This document shows, piece after piece, positions 16,743 to 25,416 of a stretch of DNA of 64,000 nucleotides. The stretch covers positions 3,159,398-3,223,397 of the forward strand of contig NZ_CP100461.1 of assembly GCF_024228675.1 (NCBI RefSeq), written 5' to 3'. The notes beneath the pieces are model-generated. The model saw only the letters and a list, made by a program, of their open reading frames with translations. It was not told where the DNA came from and did no database searches. The first letter of the stretch is position 1, and each line of letters starts with the position of its first letter. This stretch comes from Salinigranum marinum (GTDB lineage: Archaea; Halobacteriota; Halobacteria; Halobacteriales; Haloferacaceae). Position numbers and translations under genes: made by a program.

Positions 16743-16922
16743 TCAGATCACCGACGGCTCGGTCTCGTCGTCGTCGAAGCCCGCCTCGTCGATGATCGCG
16801 TGGAGGTTCTCGTAGGGGACGAACGCCACCTTCCCCTCGTCGTCGTAGAGGTCCACGCCGTGGTCGGTTCGCTCGTAGCGTTCACACTCGAGTTGCCCTT
16901 CGGGGAACAGGACGCGGAACAT
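16743..16922 (-). CDS. Small conserved acidic protein
   Basis: A 59-residue protein, MFRVLFPEGQLECERYERTD and on to a C-terminal IIDEAGFDDDETEPSVI. The ATG is at 16920-16922; the frame remains open far upstream but only this segment has protein-like composition. It looks like a short beta-rich domain (LYDDEGKVAFVPYENLHAI) followed by an acidic tail. No function is recognised. It precedes nothing co-directional; the ABC-2 permease gene on the same strand ends 99 bp upstream. Confidence 0.6.
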   Translation of the reverse strand: MFRVLFPEGQLECERYERTDHGVDLYDDEGKVAFVPYENLHAIIDEAGFDDDETEPSVI

Positions 16923-17020
16923 ATCGACACGTTGGCCGCCCGAGGATTTGAGCGTTCCTGCCCTCAGCGTGGGGCCGGGACGTGCCGGGGACGGGACGCC
17001 GACGCCGGAGTCGGGCGCGT

Positions 17021-17944
17021 TCAGAGGTCCCGATCCCGGAAGCTCCAGTAGCCCAACAGCGGGGGGACGACGATCCACGCGAGCAGGACGGCGAAGATGA
17101 ACGAGCCGGTGAGATACACCGGGAGCGACTCCTGAAGGACGGGAGCCGCCTGCGCCTGTGCGAAAAAGCCCTCCTTGACGAGCCGCGCCTGGACGGGATC
17201 GCCGAAGTACACCTCCGCGACGAGCGTCTCGTACGCCCGGAGGGGGTTGAGGTACTTCACGAACAGACGGAGCTTGACGGTCAGGGCGTTCGAGAGCGGC
17301 TCCATCCCCGGCACGCGCTTTGCGATCTCCGTGAGCAGTTGGGGGAAACCGCGAGCGACGAACGACCAGAGGAGCGCGAAGAGGAAGTACAGCCCCAGCG
17401 TTCCCAGCGTGGCCTGCCGCCCCGAGTCGGCGGACGCGGAGACACCGACGCCGATGGAGACGAACGCCACCGCGAGCAGGGCGGTCAGCGCGACCTGCGG
17501 GAAGAAGTGTTCCGGGACGATCCGGGTTCCCGTGGCCAAGAGGGCGACGAGCGCGATGAGGAAGCCGACGAGCGCCGGGATGACGACCACGGCGCTCCGG
17601 CCGGCGATCTTCCCCGTGACGACGTCGCGGCGGTCGTGCGGGAGCGACAACAGGAGCTTCAGCGTGCCCGATTCGCGCTCGTCGACGACCGCCCCGTACG
17701 AGGTGATGAGCGCGATGAACGCGAGCGCGAAGGCGAGAAAGCCGGTGTACGAGAAGGAGAGAAAGCCCGAGGCGAAGAGGCCGAATAGCGCGTCGGAACT
17801 CGCGTCCGAGCCGGTGGCGACGTAGGCGTAAAACAGCGTGGTAGTCCCACCGAAAAAGAGGAGGAAAAACGCCGACAGACCCCAGAGCCACCGCGAACGG
17901 ATCGCGTCCTCGAAGTCCTTCTGGGCGACGGCCTGCCAGCTCAT
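17021..17944 (-). CDS. ABC-2 type exporter permease
   Basis: A 307-residue permease with six hydrophobic helices: a first one after the N-terminal amphipathic region (WLWGLSAFFLLFFGGTTTLF), FTGFLAFALAFIALITSYG-like, VVIPALVGFLIALVALLATG, LTALLAVAFVSIGVGVSA, TLGLYFLFALLWSFVARGF and FIFAVLLAWIVVPPLLGYW. The ISYGAVVDERESGTLKLLLS-like motif with YGAVVDERESGTLKLLL is diagnostic of NosY/ABC-2 permeases. It overlaps the upstream ATPase gene by 4 nt (ATGA), so both are translationally coupled. The substrate is unknown. Confidence 0.87.
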   Translation of the reverse strand: MSWQAVAQKDFEDAIRSRWLWGLSAFFLLFFGGTTTLFYAYVATGSDASSDALFGLFASGFLSFSYTGFLAFALAFIALITSYGAVVDERESGTLKLLLSLPHDRRDVVTGKIAGRSAVVVIPALVGFLIALVALLATGTRIVPEHFFPQVALTALLAVAFVSIGVGVSASADSGRQATLGTLGLYFLFALLWSFVARGFPQLLTEIAKRVPGMEPLSNALTVKLRLFVKYLNPLRAYETLVAEVYFGDPVQARLVKEGFFAQAQAAPVLQESLPVYLTGSFIFAVLLAWIVVPPLLGYWSFRDRDL

Positions 17945-18924
17945 GTGCGCACCTCCGTGTCCGTGTCGGCCTCCTCGGCCACCGACTCGCCGTCGGCCGC
18001 GTCGACCGCCGCGGGCGACTCGGCCGCGTCGGTGTACGTGAGGAAGAGATCTTCGAGCGAGGCCTCCTCGGTCTTGAAGTCGTCGACGGTGACTCCCGAC
18101 GATTCGAGCGCGCCGATGACGCGCGTCTTCGCGTCGCTCGTACAGGAGACGGTGAGCGTCGTCCCGTCCAGTCCGGCGTCGGTCACGCCGTCGAGGCCGC
18201 GGACCGTCTCGACGGAGCCGTCGAGGTCGCCGGCGACGCTGACCACGAGGCGGGTGTCGCCGCCCCGGGCGTCACGGAGCCCCTCGATGCTGTCCTGGGC
18301 GACGAGCTCGCCCTCGCGCAGGATGCCGACGCGGTCACAGACGGCCTCGACCTGCCCGAGGACGTGACTGGAGAAGAAGACGGTCGTCCCGCGGTCGGCT
18401 TCGGCGCGGACGATGTCGCGCATCTCCTTCGCGCCGGCGGGGTCGAGCCCCGACGAGGGTTCGTCGAGGACGAGCAGGTCCGGATCGCCAACCAGCGCCA
18501 TCCCGAGGACGAGTCGCTGGCGCATCCCCTTCGAGTACTCGTCGGCCCGGCGGTCGGCGGCGTCGGCGATGCCGACCCGTTCGAGCACCGAGTCGGGATC
18601 GATCGAGACGCCCTTCGACCGGGCGGCGAACTCGACGTGTTTCCGCCCGGTGAGGCGGGTGTACACGTCGTATCCTTCGGGGAGGACGCCCGTCCGCTCG
18701 CGGACGGCGACACTGTCCGCCTGGGCGTCCATGCCGAGGACCTGGAGACGCCCGCTGGAGGGCCTGACGAAGTCCAAGAGCATATTGATCGTCGTCGACT
18801 TACCCGCGCCGTTGGGACCGAGGAAACCGTACACCTCGCCCTCCTCGACGCGGAGCGAGAGGTCGCGAACGGCAGTGACGTTGCCGAAGCGTTTGGTCAC
18901 CCCGTCGAGTTCGATGGCGGCCAT
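17941..18924 (-). CDS. ABC-2 type exporter ATP-binding protein
   Basis: A 327-residue ATPase beginning MAAIELDGVTKRFGNVTAVR. Walker A is GPNGAGKST, the signature is EYSKGMRQRLVLGMALVG, Walker B is LLVLDEPSSGLDPAG, and the switch region is TTVFFSSHVLGQVEAVCDR. The C-terminal extension (about 225-327) is the DUF4162-like tail common in drug/lipid exporter ATPases. It ends in an acidic stretch. The chosen ATG at 18922-18924 is where family similarity starts; a GTG 21 nt upstream is an alternative. It pairs with the permease at 17021-17944. Confidence 0.9.
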   Translation of the reverse strand: MAAIELDGVTKRFGNVTAVRDLSLRVEEGEVYGFLGPNGAGKSTTINMLLDFVRPSSGRLQVLGMDAQADSVAVRERTGVLPEGYDVYTRLTGRKHVEFAARSKGVSIDPDSVLERVGIADAADRRADEYSKGMRQRLVLGMALVGDPDLLVLDEPSSGLDPAGAKEMRDIVRAEADRGTTVFFSSHVLGQVEAVCDRVGILREGELVAQDSIEGLRDARGGDTRLVVSVAGDLDGSVETVRGLDGVTDAGLDGTTLTVSCTSDAKTRVIGALESSGVTVDDFKTEEASLEDLFLTYTDAAESPAAVDAADGESVAEEADTDTEVRT

Positions 18925-19008
18925 GACGGGGCCTTGTCGCACCACGGAATAAAGGGTTTAGGTCCCGGTATCAACGCTGACCTTCACGTGCGGCTGAACG
19001 CGCCGGGG

Positions 19009-19305
19009 TCACACCTCGTCGTCGGGGTCGTGTCGGTCGCGCATTCGGTCGGCCTCGCCGGCGTACCGCTCGCGGTCGGCCGCGTCGACGGCGCTCAGCG
19101 CGTCGGAGTCGACGTCGACGGCGGCGGTGACGCGGCTCCCCTGCTGGTGCATCACCGTCGCGGATCGTTCCTTCCGCACGGCCCGCGCGCCGTCCGGCGT
19201 CGCGTAGACCAGCGTGATCAGGTTCCGGTCGTCGTACGATCGCTCGACCAGCCAGGCACGGACGCTCTCGGTTCCTTCGGCGGACGCGTCGTCGGCGTCG
19301 GTCAT
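19009..19305 (-). CDS. Small haloarchaeal protein of unknown function
   Basis: A 98-residue acidic protein, start MTDADDASAEGTESVRAWLV at 19303-19305. The middle (YDDRNLITLVYATPDGARAV) suggests an alpha/beta fold, and the tail is charged. Cysteines and membrane segments are absent. Codon composition is like the neighbours. It is divergent from the winged-helix gene at 19489 and shares its intergenic promoter region. No family recognised. Confidence 0.6.
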   Translation of the reverse strand: MTDADDASAEGTESVRAWLVERSYDDRNLITLVYATPDGARAVRKERSATVMHQQGSRVTAAVDVDSDALSAVDAADRERYAGEADRMRDRHDPDDEV

Positions 19306-19488
19306 ACGTCCGCCTCGTGGCGGCGGGCATATACCGCCTGTCATGTGCGACCGCAGCCGCGCTCGTCGTTGTCGTCGTGACCGACCATCCGGGGTGTGTC
19401 CCCGCCGGGACGGCACCTGTCAACCGGAAAGATATACCGACATACTTTGGCTGGTAATTAATACGGAGGCCGTTCATATGTCGTGACG

Positions 19489-19992
19489 ATGGGGGATAGA
19501 TGCAACCAGGGGGACCACGGAGACGTATTGACAAACCGCCGACGGCAGCTGGTGCTCAGCCAACTGCAATCACACGAGTCGATGACGCTTCGCGACCTCG
19601 CCGAGCAGATCGCCGTCACCGACCAGCAGACCGAGATCGAAGCACTCAGCCAGGAGGCCGTCGAGGAGATCGAAGTCGCGCTTCACCACGTGCACGCGCC
19701 GAAACTCGCGGACGCGGGCTACGTCGACTACGACGCCCGGCGACGGCTCGTGGGACTGACGGACGAGGGTCGGCAACTCGGGGTGGAGACCGAATGCGAC
19801 GACCGGATCGAGTCGTCGGAGAGCGTCACGGTCGACCTGTGTCTCGACACCATCTCCGACCTCCACGAGATGATTCGGAGTCACGACCGGCTGTCCGTCC
19901 GGATGAGCTACGACGAGATCATCGGGACGCTTCTCACGGAGGTCGACGCGAGCGAGGACAGACCGGTCGAAGACGAAGAGGAAGCCCGGTAG
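19489..19992 (+). CDS. Winged-helix regulator, DUF7344-like
   Basis: A 167-residue protein. The first 90 residues form a winged helix: RRRQLVLSQLQSHESMTLRD, LAEQIAVTDQQ and LHHVHAPKLADAGYVDYDAR, ending in LVGLTDEGRQLG. This is the haloarchaeal DUF7344 pattern, seen in small transcription-regulator-like proteins. The C-terminal half is acidic with no known motif. The ATG at 19489 is preceded by TAATTAATA (19455-19463), a TATA box 26-34 nt away, so the transcript is probably nearly leaderless. The regulated genes are unknown. Confidence 0.75.
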   Translation: MGDRCNQGDHGDVLTNRRRQLVLSQLQSHESMTLRDLAEQIAVTDQQTEIEALSQEAVEEIEVALHHVHAPKLADAGYVDYDARRRLVGLTDEGRQLGVETECDDRIESSESVTVDLCLDTISDLHEMIRSHDRLSVRMSYDEIIGTLLTEVDASEDRPVEDEEEAR

Positions 19993-20127
19993 TCCAGTCG
20001 TCCGGCAGGACGCCCGTTCTCGTCCTTCGGCCCGCAGTCGTCCAGAGTGGCGGCCACGTCCGCGTAGCGACGCCCACGTCCACCGCGCTCGCGCCCGCCG
20101 GTGGACGCGAAGCCTCAAGCCGCTCGG

Positions 20128-21879
20128 ATGGCTAGCGCGGCCGTGGAACCGAACGAGGTCCGCGCACGCGCCGGCGACCTCCCGCGGAGCCCCGGCGTGT
20201 ATCAGTTCGTCGCGGGTGAGGCCACGCTGTACGTCGGGAAGGCGGTCGACCTCCGCAGCCGTGTCCGGTCGTACGCCGATCCCCGCGGGGAGCGGATCCG
20301 CCGGATGGTCGCCGCCGCCGAAACGGTCGACGTCGCCGTGACCGACACGGAGACGCAGGCCCTCCTGTTGGAGGCGAACCTGATCAAGCGGCACCAGCCG
20401 CGGTACAACGTCCGACTGAAGGACGACAAGTCCTACCCGCTGGTGCAGTTGACCGACCACTCCGTCCCGCGCATCGAGGTGACGCGTGACCCCGAACCGG
20501 GAGCGACGGTGTTCGGCCCCTTTACCGACAAGGGTCGGGTCGAAACAGTAGTAAAAGCGCTCCGGGAGACGTACGGCCTGCGGGGCTGTTCCGACCACAA
20601 GTACGCCGGCCGCGACCGGCCCTGTCTCGACTACGAGATGGGGCTCTGCTCGGCCCCCTGTACGGGCGAGATCGGAGAGGAGAGCTACCGCGACGACGTC
20701 GCGGCGGCCGTCCGGTTCTTCGAGGGCGAGACGGGCGTGCTCGCCGACCCGCTCTCGCGGGAGATGGAGGCGGCGGCGCAGGCCCAGGAGTTCGAGCGCG
20801 CGGCGAATCTCAGGGACCGACTGTCGGTGGTCGAAGCCTTCCACGGCGGCGGCGAGGAGGCCGTCAGCAGCCGTGGCGACGAGCGGACCGTGGACGTCCT
20901 CGGCGCGGCGATCGAGGGCGACGCCGCGACCGTCGCGCGCCTCCACGCCGAGCGGGGGCAGCTCGTCGACCGCTCCCGGCACCGCCTCGACGCGCCCGAC
21001 GGGCGCGACGCGGCCGTCGCGGCGCTGTTGAGCGCGTTCCTCCCGCAGTACTACGCCGAGCGCGACCTCCCCGACGCGGTGTTGCTCTCGGAACGGCCCG
21101 ACGACGAGGACGTGGTCGCCTGGCTCGAAGCCGAGGGCGTCGCCGTCCGCGTGCCGGGGACGGGGCGAGAGGCGAAACTCGTCGAACTCGCGCTGAAGAA
21201 CGCCCGCCGGAGCGACGGCCGGACGGACGGCGTGGGCGCGCTCGCCGAGGCGCTCTCGATCCCCCGCCCCGAACGGATCGAGGGGTTCGACGTGAGCCAC
21301 GCCCAGGGCCGGGCCGTCGTGGGAAGCGACGTCTGTTTCGTCGGCGGCGACGCCGACACCGCGGCCTACCGCCGAAAGAAGCTCACCGAGGGGAACGACG
21401 ACTACCTGCACATGCGCGAGCTGATCGGCTGGCGGGCCGAGCGCGCGGTCGAGGCCCGCGACGACCGCCCCGACCCGGATCTCCTCCTCGTCGACGGCGG
21501 CCGCGGCCAACTCGACGCCGCCCGCGCCGCGCTCGACGCGGTCGGCTGGGACGTCCCGGTCGTCGCGCTGGCGAAAGAAGAGGAGGTCGTCGTCACCCCT
21601 ACCCGCAGACACGACTGGCCGTCGACCGATCCGAGCCTGCACCTGCTCCAGCGGGTCCGCGACGAGGCCCACCGCTTCGCCGTGCAGTACCACCAGACGC
21701 TCCGCGACGATGTCTCGACGGTGCTGGACGAGGTGCCCGGCGTCGGTCCCGAGACGCGGACGAAACTGCTCCGGCGGTTCGGGAGCGTCGACGCGATCCG
21801 GGCGGCCTCCCTCGACGATCTGACCGACGTGCCCGGCGTGGGTGAGAAGACGGCGCGGACGCTCACGGAGCGGCTGTAG
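20128..21879 (+). CDS. uvrC: Excinuclease ABC subunit C
   Basis: The dual-incision nuclease of nucleotide excision repair, acting with UvrA and UvrB (not in the window). 583 residues. The N-terminal GIY-YIG domain has [20 protein letters not shown], followed by the cysteine-bearing region [17 protein letters not shown]-type and [12 protein letters not shown] domain ([18 protein letters not shown]) follows. The RNase-H-like 5' nuclease has [20 protein letters not shown] and [20 protein letters not shown]. The C-terminus has two helix-hairpin-helix motifs ([20 protein letters not shown] and [14 protein letters not shown]). The start is uncertain (GTG at 20101 or ATG at 20128). Haloarchaea acquired the bacterial UvrABC system. 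Confidence 0.93.
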   Translation: MASAAVEPNEVRARAGDLPRSPGVYQFVAGEATLYVGKAVDLRSRVRSYADPRGERIRRMVAAAETVDVAVTDTETQALLLEANLIKRHQPRYNVRLKDDKSYPLVQLTDHSVPRIEVTRDPEPGATVFGPFTDKGRVETVVKALRETYGLRGCSDHKYAGRDRPCLDYEMGLCSAPCTGEIGEESYRDDVAAAVRFFEGETGVLADPLSREMEAAAQAQEFERAANLRDRLSVVEAFHGGGEEAVSSRGDERTVDVLGAAIEGDAATVARLHAERGQLVDRSRHRLDAPDGRDAAVAALLSAFLPQYYAERDLPDAVLLSERPDDEDVVAWLEAEGVAVRVPGTGREAKLVELALKNARRSDGRTDGVGALAEALSIPRPERIEGFDVSHAQGRAVVGSDVCFVGGDADTAAYRRKKLTEGNDDYLHMRELIGWRAERAVEARDDRPDPDLLLVDGGRGQLDAARAALDAVGWDVPVVALAKEEEVVVTPTRRHDWPSTDPSLHLLQRVRDEAHRFAVQYHQTLRDDVSTVLDEVPGVGPETRTKLLRRFGSVDAIRAASLDDLTDVPGVGEKTARTLTERL

Positions 21880-21912
21880 CCGTCTCGGCCGTCCCCGACG
21901 GCACCGAGCGCT

Positions 21913-22857
21913 CTACGACACCCCGGGATCCAGCCGTTCCGGCCCGGAGAACAGCCACGTCGCCGCCACGAGCCAGGGAACTACCACGACGAGGCCGGTG
22001 ACGGTCGGGCCGAAAAGCAGCGGCGGCGACGGTCGGGAGAGGAGGGCGCCGACCCCGCCAACGGCGTTGATCGCGCCATGGCCGAGCGCCGCGGGCCACA
22101 CACTGCCCGACCGGAGCGTCACCCACGCGAGGAACGTCCCCGTCGCGACCGTCATCGGAACCATTGCGAGCATCCCCGTCCACGGCGCGCCCGGGTAGCC
22201 GAACCCGTAGTTGTAGCCCATGGCGAGGATCGGCCAGTGCCAGACGCCCCAGACGACGCCGACGCTGCCGACGGCCACGCGCGGCCCGAGCGGGAGGAGC
22301 TTCGGGAGGAGGTAGCCGCGCCAGCCGAACTCCTCGCCGACGGCGAACAGGGTGTTGATCGCGGGGCCGACGGTGAGCGCCGCACCGACCTGGACGGCGA
22401 CGACGAGTTCGGGCGTCAGTGGGGCCTCGGGCGGGAGAAGGTCTCTGACCGTCGCGAGCGTCGGGTCGAACTGCGCGGGGAACAGGATAAAAAAGAGGCC
22501 GACCCCGCAGATCGTGAGCACGGCGGGCGCGAGCCACGCGAGGAGGTACGACCGTATCGCGGCCGGGAGATTCGGGCGGAGGAGGCGTCGGGCACCGTCG
22601 AACCCCTCGTCGGTCAGCAGGCGCGTGAGCGCGTGCGCGACGGCGGGCGCGAACATGTAGCCGGTGGCGAGGAGGGCGGTCGCGAGGCTGAAGCCGGCGA
22701 CGAGCGGCGGACTGTCGCGGAGCCCACCCGTGGCCGCGATGACGCCGCCGACGGTCCACGCGATGCCGAACGCGAGCGCGAGGAACACGACGACGCGACG
22801 ACGTTCGAGGGAGGTAGGGCGGGCCAGCGGGCGTGCGTCTGTAGAGGACGCGGGCAT
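21913..22857 (-). CDS. CPBP-family intramembrane glutamic protease
   Basis: A 314-residue polytopic protein with about eight hydrophobic segments. The active-site motif FAVGEEFGWRGYLLPKLLPL carries the paired glutamates and arginine of the CAAX-protease/bacteriocin-processing (Abi, CPBP) family. The second motif is VGVVWGVWHWPILAMGYN and the third lies near TFLAWVTLRSGSVWPAALGHG with its histidine. All catalytic positions look intact. The family includes CAAX prenyl proteases and membrane-protein maturases; the target here is unknown. It is convergent with uvrC (33-bp gap). Confidence 0.87.
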   Translation of the reverse strand: MPASSTDARPLARPTSLERRRVVVFLALAFGIAWTVGGVIAATGGLRDSPPLVAGFSLATALLATGYMFAPAVAHALTRLLTDEGFDGARRLLRPNLPAAIRSYLLAWLAPAVLTICGVGLFFILFPAQFDPTLATVRDLLPPEAPLTPELVVAVQVGAALTVGPAINTLFAVGEEFGWRGYLLPKLLPLGPRVAVGSVGVVWGVWHWPILAMGYNYGFGYPGAPWTGMLAMVPMTVATGTFLAWVTLRSGSVWPAALGHGAINAVGGVGALLSRPSPPLLFGPTVTGLVVVVPWLVAATWLFSGPERLDPGVS

Positions 22858-23566
22858 GCGCGGTGCTACACCCGTCCATTACGTAGTGGTTCGTGTCGTA
22901 CACCGAGACGGTCGATGACAGGGACCCTGCCGGAACTCGGCGAACGGGGACGGATCGCGGCTGAATACACGCTCCAGTATCAGTATGAGCTTCAGGACCG
23001 ATCATCCGTCGCGGTTGCAGCAGCGCGTATCAGTCAACCTTACAGCGGCGCATCAGTCGATCCGGCTCGACGGAGACGTGCAGCCGCCAGAGCGGGTATG
23101 CCACGTCCTCCCCAGCCGATTCACTCGTTCACTTCGTTCACTCGCTCATCCCTCGCGCGCGAGTCGCGGACCGACGTCCGCGACGTCACGCGCCACCGCA
23201 CCGCGGTCGGCGCGCGACGACCGAGCAGCGCGGGACACGGAGCGTCCCGCTGGCCGGACGGGGCGGGTTCGGCCGCCCCGTAGACGACCGCGGGGAGCGA
23301 GTGAACGTGCGAGGGACGACTGAACGAGTGAGTTGAGCGAACGAGTGAAACGGAGTCGGTTGGTGAGGCGGTGGCGTCATCACCCTGGTGACCGCTCTCG
23401 ACACCGTCCGCTCTCGGACACGAAGGTGAATACTCGCCACACCCGTTCGTAGACACCCAACCGGTACACCGTCCTCCGGTACGAGTCCGACTACCGAACG
23501 GAACGTCCCGCTGAACCGCCGATCGCCCCGGGAACTGTCGGTCGCGGCGGCACCGGCGTCGTCGGT
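22858..23566. other. 709-bp gene-free region
   Basis: No credible gene. The central 276 bp (23100-23375) is the structured repeat element listed separately. Outside it I see only short low-complexity motifs such as GAGTGAACGAG in both orientations. Confidence 0.6.
23100..23375 (-). repeat. Structured non-coding repeat element, copy 1
   Basis: On the minus strand it opens with GCCACCGCCTCACCAACCGA and closes with ATCGGCTGGGGAGGACGTGG, which are inverted copies of each other. Inside are blocks shared with copy 2 at 31681-31907 (GGTGCGGTGGCGCG, CGCGCGAGGGATGAG, CCCTCGCACG, GGCGGCCG), separated by hairpins: GCGGGAC/GTCCCGC, GTCGCGGAC/GTCCGCGAC and CGGGGCGG/CCGCCCCG. No transposase or protein is encoded. 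Either a structured RNA or a non-autonomous mobile element. Confidence 0.75.
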
Positions 23567-24490
23567 TCAGAGGTCGGCCGTGGTCTTCTCGTACTGCGTC
23601 GAGAGCTTCTCGGAGGCCTCTTCGAGAAGTCCCTCCTCGTACTCGTCGAGGTCCCACTCGACGACCTCCTCGACGCCCTCGGAGCCGAGCTTCACGGGGA
23701 CGCCGAACGCGGTGTCCTCCTGGCCGAACTCGCCGTCGAGTTTGATCGAGCCGGGGAGCACCGCACCGGTGTCCCGGAGGACCGCCTCGGTCATGTGAGC
23801 GACGCCCGTCGCCGGTCCCCACTCCGTCGCACCCTTGCGGGAGATGACGTCCATCGCCGACTCCTGGAGGTCCGAGAGGATCTCCTCTTTCTCATCGTCG
23901 GTGAACGACGGATCCGCGCCGTCGACGCGGACCTTCGAGAAGACGGGCACCTGCGCGTCGCCGTGTTCACCCAGGATCGTCGCCTCGACGTTCTTCACGG
24001 GGACGTCGAAGCGCTCGGCGAGGACGTAGCGGAACCGCGCGGAGTCGAGCCGGCCGCCGAAACCGATCACCTTCTCGCGGGCGCGGTCGCCGACCTCGTA
24101 CAGGTGGCGGTTGAGCAGGTCGACGGGGTTCGACGTCGTGATGGAGACGAAGTCGTCGTTGTACTCGGCGAGCGAGTCGTGGATGTCCTGCATGATGGGC
24201 GCGTTGTCGCCCGCGAGGTCGATCCGCGTCTGGCCCTCCTTGCGCGGGATGCCCGCCGTGATGACGACGACGTCCGACCCCTCGGTGGCCTCGTAGCCGC
24301 CCTGGACGACCCGCGTGTTCGAGTCGTAGGCGATGCCGTGGTTCGTGTCGGCCGCCTGGCCGACCGTCTTGTCCTCCATCTTCGGGATGTCGACGAGGAC
24401 GAGCTCGTCACAGATGTCCCGAAGCGCGATGTTGTACCCGGCTGCGGCACCGACTGTCCCGGCGGCACCGACCACGCTCACTTTCGTCAT
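23567..24490 (-). CDS. mdh: Malate dehydrogenase
   Basis: NAD(P)-dependent L-malate/oxaloacetate interconversion in the citric acid cycle, of the LDH-like tetrameric group known from halophilic archaea. 307 residues. The Rossmann loop is [17 protein letters not shown], with an acidic residue after [10 protein letters not shown] (NAD preference). Substrate residues: [34 protein letters not shown] and the catalytic histidine in [15 protein letters not shown]. Full family length. The start ATG is preceded on the minus strand by GTTTAATC (complement of 24517-24524) 27-34 nt away, indicating a leaderless transcript. Confidence 0.94.
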   Translation of the reverse strand: MTKVSVVGAAGTVGAAAGYNIALRDICDELVLVDIPKMEDKTVGQAADTNHGIAYDSNTRVVQGGYEATEGSDVVVITAGIPRKEGQTRIDLAGDNAPIMQDIHDSLAEYNDDFVSITTSNPVDLLNRHLYEVGDRAREKVIGFGGRLDSARFRYVLAERFDVPVKNVEATILGEHGDAQVPVFSKVRVDGADPSFTDDEKEEILSDLQESAMDVISRKGATEWGPATGVAHMTEAVLRDTGAVLPGSIKLDGEFGQEDTAFGVPVKLGSEGVEEVVEWDLDEYEEGLLEEASEKLSTQYEKTTADL

Positions 24491-24627
24491 ACCAGTTTCA
24501 CACGCGAACGGATTCCGATTAAACGCTTCGGAACCGCCGACGCGACCCGCCGACTATGGGGCCGAGAGCCGGCGTCTCCGGCGACCGGCCCGGTGGGTTT
24601 TTCGACCCGACTCTCCTGCGTGGAGGT

Positions 24628-25281
24628 ATGAGCGATTTCGACAAGGAGGCGGAGCGAGAGAAGCTCCGCGAGAAGTACGAGCACGACCGGGAGAAGCGCA
24701 AGGAGACAGAGCGGATGAGTCAGCTCCTCCTCCAGGGGGCGACGATGACGAACCGCCACTGCGACACCTGCGGCGATCCCCTGTTCAGATACCAGGGTCA
24801 GGAGTTCTGCGCGACGTGCGAAGGCCGGGCGCAGGAAGCCAGCGCCGCGGCCGCCGAGGCCGACGAACCCGCGACGGACGTCCCCGGCGACTCCGGGGCG
24901 ACGGCCGGGGTGAACGGTGCGGACGCGCCGGTCGACGCGGCCGAACCGGCCGACTCGGGGCCCGAGCCGACGGGCGACGACGCGGAGGCGATCGCAGAAC
25001 CGGGGACCCCGCCCGCGGCGATCGACGGCGAGGCGGCGACCGGCGGCCGCGCGACGGACGCCGCCGTCGAGCCGGGTGTGTCGACGTCCGAGCCGCCGGC
25101 GTCGACCACACGGACCGGAACCGAGCCGGACCTCCAGGCGGCGCGCGCGTCGCTCGTCCGGACGATCACACACCACACCCAGCGGGCGGAGGCAGTCGAG
25201 GACCCACGCCGGGTGACCGACCACCTCACCGCGGTCCGCGAGGCGGCCGAGGCCCTCGCGGCGCTCGACGGGCGGCGATGA
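24628..25281 (+). CDS. Sjogren/scleroderma autoantigen 1 (p27)-family zinc-ribbon protein
   Basis: A 217-residue protein beginning MSDFDKEAEREKLREKYEHD, a charged helix with coiled-coil character. Residues about 48-71 form the zinc ribbon CDTCGDPLFRYQGQEFCATC, the hallmark of the autoantigen p27 (SSSCA1) family in archaea. The rest is an Ala/Asp/Pro-rich disordered tail ending in a helical segment (ARASLVRTITHHTQRAEAVE). The start is the ATG at 24628 with GGAGGT immediately upstream; the longer open frame has no support. No role known. It is convergent with hef. Confidence 0.85.
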   Translation: MSDFDKEAEREKLREKYEHDREKRKETERMSQLLLQGATMTNRHCDTCGDPLFRYQGQEFCATCEGRAQEASAAAAEADEPATDVPGDSGATAGVNGADAPVDAAEPADSGPEPTGDDAEAIAEPGTPPAAIDGEAATGGRATDAAVEPGVSTSEPPASTTRTGTEPDLQAARASLVRTITHHTQRAEAVEDPRRVTDHLTAVREAAEALAALDGRR

Positions 25282-25416
25282 CGCGAGTATTCCCCTCGAC
25301 GGCTCCGAGCAGCCCGACGCCACGACACGATCGGTGACCGGTCCCGCGAGGTCCGTCGCCCAGCGCGCCGCCGACCCCGCGGTCCGTAGCGCGTCGGTGC
25401 CCGTGACCGTCGTCTC

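Noticed and set aside
19570-21693. 707-codon minus-strand frame opposite uvrC
   Set aside because: UvrC domains are intact on the plus strand, so this is a shadow.
22985-23323. 112-codon ORF in the gene-free region
   Set aside because: It spans the structured element and is Arg/Ser/Thr low complexity.
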